Assembly (NCBI RefSeq): GCF_030269925.1
Contig: NC_085107.1
Coordinates: 4,340,001 to 4,404,000 of the forward strand
Reading direction: 5' to 3'
Source of the DNA: Bombyx mori
Lineage: Eukaryota > Arthropoda > Insecta > Lepidoptera > Bombycidae
DNA length: 64,000 nucleotides
Shown: piece by piece, positions 56,220 through 64,000 of the stretch
Position numbering within the stretch: position 1 is the first letter of the stretch
Layout of the letters: the number at the start of each line of letters is the position of its first letter
The notes under the pieces: model-generated
Databases searched by the model: none
Told to the model about the DNA's origin: nothing
Seen by the model: the letters and a program-made list of their open reading frames with translations, nothing else
Translations under genes and position numbers: made by a program

Positions 56220-57060
56220 TAATCATAAAAATGTTTTTGAAAACCATTTTTCCGGAATTGAGTTCAGTTTTCGCCGCGAATTCTCCTTTATATCTTCTGT
56301 CAAATGGAAACGAGTGTCACGAAGAGGTAATTTGAGTTTAGGAAAAAGGGAGAAGTCGCCTGGAACCATAACTCGTGAATAAAGTTGTGGCTCGATGGTG
56401 TTTGTTGAGTTTTTAGTATAAAATTCGTTCACGATGATGGCATTATGCAAAGGTGCATTAGTAAAAGACAATAAATAGTCAACATGACCAACTTTTGACG
56501 TCGATCAAAAGTTTGGGTTCGGTTTCGTTTTTGTTGAAAGTCGCCACTCCAAAGCATTGACTAGTTTGCGTGTCAAACTCGGATATCCACGTCTCGTCAC
56601 CAGTAACAACGCGTTCCGTGAATGATGGGTCGGAATTTATACGTTCTAGTATGTTCTCAGCGAGTCTGGAGAAAATTCAGGTTTTGTGGGCGTTGCCGAG
56701 CTGCAACGCATACCGAAGTGATTAAAATTGTAGGGAACGTCTCGAAAGACACAAAAAGTTCAGCGGCAGTTTTATCTCAAACTTGAACAAGGATTTTCAG
56801 TCACTATTTCCTTTACTTTTGCGATGTTAACTTCAGTTCCTGACGCTGATGACTTACCAGAGCCAAGCAAATTTTTCATCACATCTCGCCCGGCTTTGAA
56901 CGCTTTGTACCATTCATCAGCACGTGTTTCTGATAAAGTCGATTCACCGTAAGCCTCCTCTGTAATACTTTCAAAAATTCCATTGGCGCTGCAAAATTTA
57001 AGACAAACCCTTTGTTCGATGTTTTCCATTCTGAAATTTAAAATACACATTAGTCATGAT
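56220..57060 (-). pseudogene. Mariner-type transposase relic (second family)
   Basis: On the minus strand the N-terminus is MENIEQRVCLKFCSANGIFE, then STLSETRADEWYKAFKAGRD and the GSGKSSASGTE linker, ending in a stop near 56772. Further down GDETW is readable near 56590, and C-terminal blocks FSLFPKLKLPLRDTRFHLTE and DIKENSRRKLNSIPEKWF at 56471-56223. The family differs from both other mariners here. Inverted repeats were not located. Multiple frame breaks make it inactive. Confidence 0.78.
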
Positions 57061-57482
57061 ATAACTAAAAACAGCACTGTATTTCACCTAAACGACAGAT
57101 GCAACTCAAACTCCGCGCCAAAATGTAAAACAGTGGTGCCAATCTAACAACAAAAAAAATAATAAAAAATCAGCTTGGAACCATAAACAAATCATCCATT
57201 CGCGTTACTTTTTTGATTGAAGTTACATTGCCGTGTGTTTTTTTATATATATTTTTTTATTATATTTCGTTTCACGCATTTTCGCATTGAACCGATGTTC
57301 GCCTGAAAGAGAAGAATATCATCAGAACCAACACAAATATAAATCCATCACGGTAAAATAGTATCCACGATGAAATAGTAACATCGTGTACTAAAATTTA
57401 CTTTTTATAATCACTATTGCGATGTGAATTTGAATAAGTTGCGTTAATTTTGCTAAGAAATTATAATATTAGTTTTTGATAT

Positions 57483-57640
57483 GTGTCACCATTTTGCCTA
57501 TTTCTGCCGCGTAGCAGTCATTTGTTCCGGTTTGAAGAGCGAAACAGTCGTTATACGATAAAATTGACACTCCGACCTCATGTCTCAATATGGGTCGCGG
57601 CTTTCACGTTATGCTGTCCATATACTCCTGAAAGCAGCTT
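57483..57640 (+). repeat. Bm1-type SINE, old copy before the last exon
   Basis: TTTTGCCTATTTCTGCCGCG, TAGCAGTCATTTGTTCCGGT and CTCATGTCTCAATATGGGTC are diverged Bm1 blocks. It ends about 80 bp before the last acceptor. Confidence 0.6.
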
Positions 57641-57722
57641 ACACGAGCGATTCGTGTGATCGTTGACCGATAAATAAATAGTTTTTCGGCCATTTGACCG
57701 GTTGCTTTATAAATAATTTCAG

Positions 57723-57855
57723 GAGCAAAGAGAAACCGTGGTTCGGTAAGACAATAGCCGGCGCGGTAACGGAAGATCAACTAAAGTGGATGTCGGCACT
57801 GATGTTCGCCGAGCACACGAGCATACTACCAACGCCTCGACTGGTTATAACATAG
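57723..57855 (+). CDS. ARAP: ARAP/RhoGAP15B-type gene, last coding exon and stop
   Basis: The acceptor AATTTCAG ends at 57722. The exon encodes SKEKPWFGKTIAGAVTEDQL and KWMSALMFAEHTSILPTPRL, then VIT and the stop TAG at 57853-57855. The KWMSALMFAEH stretch is the C-terminal PH helix with its conserved tryptophan. Counting from 13398, the nine exons encode 539 residues. That is the C-terminal part of a protein that in flies (RhoGAP15B) and vertebrates (ARAP1-3) is longer than 1000 residues. Confidence 0.93.
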
Positions 57856-59466
57856 TCAATTATTCATAAAATACCTTTTAAGCATGAATTATCAAAAAGA
57901 TGTACCAGGTCGGATATATTGCCATTTCCAAAGTACTTGTGATTCAGTGTATATTTTTCTTGGCCTTTTTTAATATATCTTTAATTATAACTTATAATAT
58001 TAATTTTTGGTCTGAATCGCTCCGACCTTGTGCAACTAATGTTGAATGAAAATAAGAAATTTTACTCTTGTAAATAAATAAGTATATTGTTTGGCCCGTG
58101 TCTGAGCTAGCTGCTTATCGAGACGAATAGTGACGTCACATATTTGAAATGCACGCGGTATTAACAATCCGAGATCGGTCCTGCGATTTATCGTAAAACG
58201 ATTCTTAATTAAACACGTATTTGAACGTCATAATCAAAGATACCACTATGTGATGCATTGATTCGTCAATATTTTATTAAATCATGTAACTTTTATTACA
58301 TTTTTATTTTATTAAAACGTCACGGATTTATCGCTCGCTGGAATGATACGTTGCCTTTAAAAGATTCCGTATTGTTTTGTAACAGCTTCAAATCGGGGAT
58401 TCCATCGACTATTTCCAATTTCGCATACGATAGACCGGTGATAAAAAAATGTAAATTAGATTGTAAAAAAAAAACATAATTTATCCCACAAAGAACCCGA
58501 TGGATATTATTGAACTAGAAAGACAATCATCGAAACGGCTTTTTAAATTATTCAAGTGATTTTAGCAAAATTACCACAAAAAAAACCTTGCAGTCCTGTT
58601 ATTGGCCATCGTCATATAAATCTTGTCTGCTATGACTTTAGCATCTCAGCTGTCAGCTGTCAGCTTTCACCTGTCAGCTGTCGCTCGAGCTAGGTTTCCA
58701 TTACTATTCCTCCTAAAAGGGCCACTACATTATTATAAAACTGTCGATTGAGTCAACTATGACAGCCTTTTTTTTTTAATGTGTGTTTTATGTAGACATA
58801 CGAGTTTAAGTACATAATATGAATAAGGAAAATTATCAGTACATAAAATAATCATAAATGTAATTATGTTTATTTCGAATGTCACAAGAGTTATCGAGTT
58901 ACTTATGATTTTATATTTTTTTTAAAGTACTATCTTTAGTGTTTTTTCTTTTTAATTATTACTTATTATATTGTACAATAGTTATGTCATAGTTATAATA
59001 TATTTTATATATAGTTAGTCATTAAGTTCTATAAATCTATTTTGAGTTTCGTAAATACGGAATATGTAATTCGAAATGAACATTTTCTATTCGTGTTAGT
59101 TTTTAGTTTTATATTAATAGTTTTTAGTCAATATATAAAATAATATATTCAATTTTCCAATTGAGCGGTATAAGATTACTTATATTTTTTTGTATGCATG
59201 TTATATATCTTTATTGATTAAAGATAATATTACAGACTTGCCGTTTGTTGAATATTAACTTCGCTTATAGTCAAAGTGCGACAGATATATTTCGGAAAAT
59301 CACGTTTATTTATAATACGTGGATTTTTACATGATTTTGGTAAGGCATGGCGCCTGAGTCGATGTGTTTCAATCTCGCTTTAAAATGACCTAGTGGAAAA
59401 CATAGATATCTTGAAACGATTCGCGCGCCACCTACCGTACGTTTACGGCTTAATGCCACAAACCTT
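57856..59466. other. 3' UTR and downstream AT-rich flank
   Basis: The UTR of the ARAP-type gene probably occupies the first few hundred bases. A short tandem run of the GTCAGCT type lies at about 58645-58682. No further gene was recognised. Confidence 0.45.
58073..58078 (+). terminator. Candidate polyadenylation signal of the ARAP-type gene
   Basis: The first AATAAA downstream of the stop lies 218 bp after it. The flank is AT-rich and other AATAAA-like words occur further on, so this is only the nearest candidate. Confidence 0.4.
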
Positions 59467-59625
59467 ACTAGTGTGCTTAGTGCGAGTTGTTTAACGCTAT
59501 TGATAGCGTAAAACTTAACTCAAATTTGTATGGAGTTGGAACAGCGCCCATAGCGGCAATCGTAGGGAAACTTTCCGACTATTGCCATCGAGAACGTGAA
59601 AAAGCTCACACTAAGCACACTGAAG
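59467..59625. repeat. Small MITE with 20-bp inverted repeats
   Basis: AGTGTGCTTAGTGCGAG (59470-59486) pairs with CTCACACTAAGCACACT (59605-59621). An internal hairpin is formed by AACGCTATTGATAGCGTAAA. The open frame at 59487-59711 is a shadow. Confidence 0.65.
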
Positions 59626-60639
59626 TGATGTATGAAACTAATTTACTATTGCTCAGGTTTAGAAACGCACATAGGCGAAACAAGCAAATACATTTTTGTT
59701 TATATCGATAGACTGGAAACAAGACTCACTTAACTTTTGAACGTTTTCCGTATTAATTGCATAATGATGTACATAATTACACATATGTGTATTAAACTGA
59801 ATAATTGAATAAATACAAATGGTAATAAATTAATTATGTACTTGTGAGCGATATCTAGTGTGCTTTTAGCAAAATTCATAATAATCACTACATAGTATAA
59901 AACAAAGTCGCTTTCTCTGTCCCTATATCCCTATGTATGCTTAAATCTTTAAAACTACGCAATAATAGATAAGTAATTAATGTAGTGTCATCCCTAGTAT
60001 TCACGGTTAGCAGTCAACAATGTAATGAAAATTGAGCATTTTAATTTTACAAGACATTTATTGTCTCTCTTATAAAGTGATTTAGGAAATCAAGTGTTTT
60101 GAATTAATTATATAAACAGTTTTTAATTAAAACGAAGGATAGTTTCCTTTATGGGAACTGTGAAGTAGATCTGGCGACGCATATTTTATTATTATAAATA
60201 TTTGTTTCGATAATAACGTTAAAATGATGTAAAGTGATCCCCTCTATGACACGGTAGATTGGTTCCCCGTTATAGAAAACGCGTTGTAGGAGTATTCTCA
60301 CATAACGCGCTTGTGTAATCCCATATAACGCGCTATGCACAAATATAATATAAATCATATAGTTATACATTTACATTTACATACAAATATAATACAATAT
60401 AATCAATGTTTTTACATTTTACAATAAAAAAATTGGGAACACAAATTTAAAAAAATTAATTTATTTAATTTTATAACAACACAATTGACACAATGTGAAA
60501 AGGTACGCAAATTGAATTATGAATCTTACAAATCATTATAAACTTCATAGTACAGAAATATTTATAACAAATATCAAATAAAAATATTTTATTTTCTACC
60601 TATGCTCATATAGCTTTGAGAGACTATATCAGATTCACT

Positions 60640-60868
60640 CTAACGTGTAGGTGAGCTCACGGGGCTCAAACCGGAGTGGTGCTAACACTGGCCCTAGCAA
60701 GAACAATGCTTCGCAGAATCTACCATCGGATCGAAAACGCGACCCACTGAGAAGATCCGGCGAGAAACTCAGTGGGCTGTATCTGTAGGTTAATTTACTC
60801 GCCGATCCCCTCGTCGCAAGCGACTGGTTTGACGAGAACAATGACCAGTTAGCGTATGAAATCCCCGC
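60640..60868 (+). repeat. Second Bombyx-type repeat
   Basis: AGGTGAGCTCACGGGGCTCA, AACACTGGCCCTAGCAAGAA, GAAGATCCGGCGAGAAACTC and TCGTCGCAAGCGACTGGTTT. The best-preserved copy of the family here. A fragment of its 5' side lies inversely at 62840-62876. Confidence 0.78.
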
Positions 60869-60899
60869 GTTGTATGTGGGGATACTCATGTTTGAAATG

Positions 60900-61857
60900 C
60901 GTTATAAGGGGGATTACTGTATCTATAAAATCAGCAATATACATATTCTCTAAAATTATTACATTTAATTGGGAAATTTTACTTTTATTTAAATTCCATC
61001 ATAATACATAATACTACATAAATATGTATTATGATGGATAATACATAAATACAACATTGAAAGCATCCCGCTCGCGATTAGCAAGCCCGTCGCAATAACA
61101 ATAATAATAACAATGTATTTAGGGCTACGTACATCGCAGTGGTTAGCGCTGCAACGCGAATATTCAACGATGACATGTTACCAAAATATATTAATTACAT
61201 GGTAGAATATTTTAATATTACAAGTGGCAACACTAAACTCTGAGATCCCTGAAAATGGTCCCAAAATTACATACATACATGCTTAGAAAAAGTGTAGTGT
61301 TTAGTTTTATGTGAACTAGTGTGTAAAAAATTTAGTTATGTACTACTCTTAATAAATTTGTTACATACGGCAAGCATGCTGTATTATCAATTATTACAGA
61401 ATATTAAAGTGTCAATAAATGTACATTTTACCCTACTTTGGAAACAACGGCATAGCGATGTATATCGGGTATTTTATACTGAAAATAAAAAAAAAACTAT
61501 ATAAATTTTATATATAAAAACTATATAAAACCATTTTTATTTTAATACAAATATTTTTCGTGTATTGATGCATACATAATGTGTGCATTTTGTATATCAC
61601 TATGTAAGATATAGTATATAAAAATAAAATTATGGTAGGTATGGTATGGTATAATATAATAAATAGGAAAAAAGATTTAACTTTCGTAAAATATTAATTG
61701 TAGTCTAGTTGATAAAAGGGAAGGTCTTCCACCGAACCGGCTGTATTAGCTCGGATGGACACTTCGATTGTTCTTTTTGAGAACTTTTATGTTATACAGG
61801 GTGTAAGGGAATCTTCCAGCCAGGAAGCCAATAATATATAAACGTTAGAAATAAAGT
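60900..61857. other. AT-rich spacer
   Basis: A short hairpin lies at about 60997-61042 (CATCATAATACATAAT against ATTATGATG). No gene. Confidence 0.4.
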
Positions 61858-61995
61858 GATGTGGGGAAGTACCACCGGCCTGTTTATTTGTGCCCAGAAC
61901 AGTAATGCGTTACAATTTAAAGGGTGGGGTTGGTGAGTGGATAATATAATTCAGATTTCGACCTTATGCTTCAAGACAGAAGGGTGAGCGGCGGT
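61858..61995 (+). repeat. Bm1-type SINE, old copy
   Basis: GAAGTACCACCGGCCTGTTT, CAGTAATGCGTTACAATTTA and TCGACCTTATGCTTCAAGAC are diverged Bm1 blocks. Confidence 0.6.
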
Positions 61996-62476
61996 GTTCT
62001 GTTTAATCAAAAACAAAAAACAAATGCATATCATTTTGAAGAATTAAATTCTAATTTTAATGCGTTCGGAAGTTCGTTAAGCCGCGCCAGTTAACATTAA
62101 AATGCAATTTATTTTTTAATTTAAATTCCGGCTTTGTTAAAAATATAATATTGTTTACGCCATTTTTTATATATACTGATAACTAATTCCGGTTATATGT
62201 TGATCTAGTGATGAGGATAGTGATCATAGTGCAGATGATAGTGCATCAAAAATCGATATCATAAAAGAAGAAAAAAAAAGTTGCTTTTAGAAATATGCAT
62301 AATGCATTATGCATTATTATAATTAGTGTTGTAAAATAGAATTTACTCCCTATAAATCGGAAGTCGGAAACGCTGCGTATAGCTTCCGGCAATCAATTAT
62401 CAAGTGCCTTTGTAGTTAAAAAAAGATATATTATCATAGTGTAGTTCTTCAGAAATGCTTAGTCCATCAATTAGAC

Positions 62477-62604
62477 CATCTATAATGCACATATCTTACC
62501 ATCCATACTAACATATATATTATAATATATTATCGTAATTGTCATCTATAATGCACATATCTTACCATCCATACTAACATATATTATAATATATTATCGT
62601 TATT
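62477..62604. repeat. Tandem duplication of a 66-bp unit
   Basis: CATCTATAATGCACATATCT starts at 62477 and again at 62543. The units differ by a short AT deletion. Confidence 0.85.
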
Positions 62605-62609
62605 GTTAC

Positions 62610-63725
62610 TGAATAAACTGTATTAGGTTAAAGCGTTTCCATTCGAAATAGACTGAGTATTTAAACGAATTATTGAGATACGTTTCGTTGTAACAATGTA
62701 ATTATATAGTTAAATAAATTGCATCGCATGTTTCCTAAAAACTTTCTAGTATATACATATACATATAGTAACGCAGGGTAAATGAAAGTAAATAAAAATG
62801 TTTATTCTACAAATAACTTTGCTTGTCGACCGTTTTACGCTGATATAGCCTCTCAAGGCTATCAGCTTAGGTAGGAAAAAAAAACGACGCTCTATTTAAA
62901 ATCTCATTTTTAAAATAATACCGGGTAATGTTGTATGTACTCTAAAATATTATTTACTAATATCGGTCCATAATATATTATTTCTATCTATTTTACAGAA
63001 GTTTTTCGCAGGTTTATTATTATTATTAATACACATTTATTTAATTTAGTGAGATGTTTTCGAAGTTTGAATTAATTATGTTGCAATATTGTTTGTAATA
63101 TTGTAATAGAAACTGGCATAAGATTTTAAATTTATTTTCTTAGTGAGTTAGTGGCATAGTTGAATGCGGCATACCTCACGTGCCCCATGCCGTTTCTTTG
63201 GAATGATCAATAAATTCCCAAATCAAATAGAAATATTTGCAAATGTAGGTACTGTTGTAGTGTAATATTAAAATTGTAATTAATCATATAACTGTAAATC
63301 ATAATATATATTACTGTAGCCTTGCAGTGTAAAGATTTTTTCAAATATTGTTATTTGAATATAGAATGTTGATGTGAAATCGGAAAAACAATGCTTAATT
63401 TAATAACATATTACAAAAGTTCATATAATATTTGAATACGTTTTTATAATATTCACTTTTAGCAAAATATAGTATCATAATCTATTTTGTTATTGAATTC
63501 TTGATATATATACTCTTAGAATATATAATAATATATTACTTTAGAATTGTAGGAGACAACTTTGCTGTCTATGGGTTCGGTGTGATAAAATACTATTTTA
63601 TTTTACTTTAATTACTTTAGAGGGGATATATTGTGGCGCTCCTAAAACACCAAAGAGACGGAACGTACGTTGCTGAAATGATCTATTGGATAACATTGTG
63701 ACGGATAATTCGATCATAAACTAGA
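62610..63725. other. AT-rich spacer
   Basis: No coding or RNA gene recognised. Confidence 0.4.
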
Positions 63726-63966
63726 CTAGCTGTACTCGTCCGCTTCGCTGGGCATTTAAAATTAACAATATGATTTCTCACCCCCACAAAGATTCTCATT
63801 ATTAACGCCCCCGCAACTGGTGTAGGGAATCCAACTCTCCTATAAATATTAGCCAATCCATTAAGTACATGTATTTTCTACATGGATACTTCAATCGGAT
63901 GCATGGTTCAGTAGTTATAACGGAGCATCCGTAAAAACCACTGTAGATTTATATATTATATACTAG
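63726..63966 (-). mobile_element. Helitron-like element (second family), minus strand
   Basis: The minus strand starts TCTAGTATATAATATATAAA and ends GACGAGTACAGCTAG followed by T. It shares CTACAGTGGTTTTTACGGAT and GTACTTAATGGAT with 32534-32735 and is somewhat longer. Confidence 0.72.
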
Positions 63967-64000
63967 ATATATCAGATTCCTCTCCAAAAAATCTTTATGG

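Noticed and set aside
1..64000. CRISPR arrays, operons, phage or bacterial defence systems
   Set aside because: The gene structure has introns, and the repeats are eukaryotic transposons. No regularly spaced repeats were seen.

Overview
This window is lepidopteran nuclear DNA, almost certainly from the silkworm genus Bombyx. The case for Bombyx is its repeat content: many 5'-truncated or nearly complete copies of a tRNA-headed SINE that I recognise as Bm1, an R1-like LINE, several mariner/Tc1 families, and Helitrons. No bacterial-style genes are present. The family names are from memory and were not searched.

One host gene is well supported. It runs on the plus strand across most of the window: nine exons from 13398 to 57855 encode the last 539 residues of an ARAP/RhoGAP15B-type Rho GTPase-activating protein. 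The order is PH-domain end, RhoGAP domain with arginine finger, Ras-association domain, and C-terminal PH domain, then a stop codon. All nine exons join in phase through AG/GT sites. Upstream exons (expected PH domains and, in vertebrate ARAPs, ArfGAP and ankyrin repeats) were not found in 1-13397 and probably lie to the left. The largest intron seen is 18.0 kb (13516-31538).

Almost everything else is transposon material inside the introns and flanks. 0-13 kb: an internally deleted DDE transposon with TA target duplication, a Bm1 copy split by another retroposon, a Tc1-like relic, a 1.6-kb inverted-repeat element, a mariner N-terminal half and a Helitron helicase relic. 13-31 kb: an R1-like LINE fragment, a mariner C-terminal half split by a 560-bp retroposon, a large fold-back element with a Helitron in one arm, LINE tails with perfect target duplications, and two copies of a tRNA-derived SINE. 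32-40 kb: a 2.4-kb R1-like LINE with 10-bp target duplication, a nearly intact mariner, and a very young LTR retrotransposon (identical LTRs, tRNA-Pro-type primer site) that keeps only a gag-protease reading frame. 40-58 kb: Helitron-like elements, a second fold-back with a LINE insertion, the RhoGAP and RA exons, a GC-rich inverted-repeat element, and a decayed mariner. 58-64 kb: AT-rich 3' flank with small repeats.

I see no new multi-gene system. The most informative material is the set of nested insertions whose empty sites can be read elsewhere in the same window, and the young gag-protease-only LTR element.
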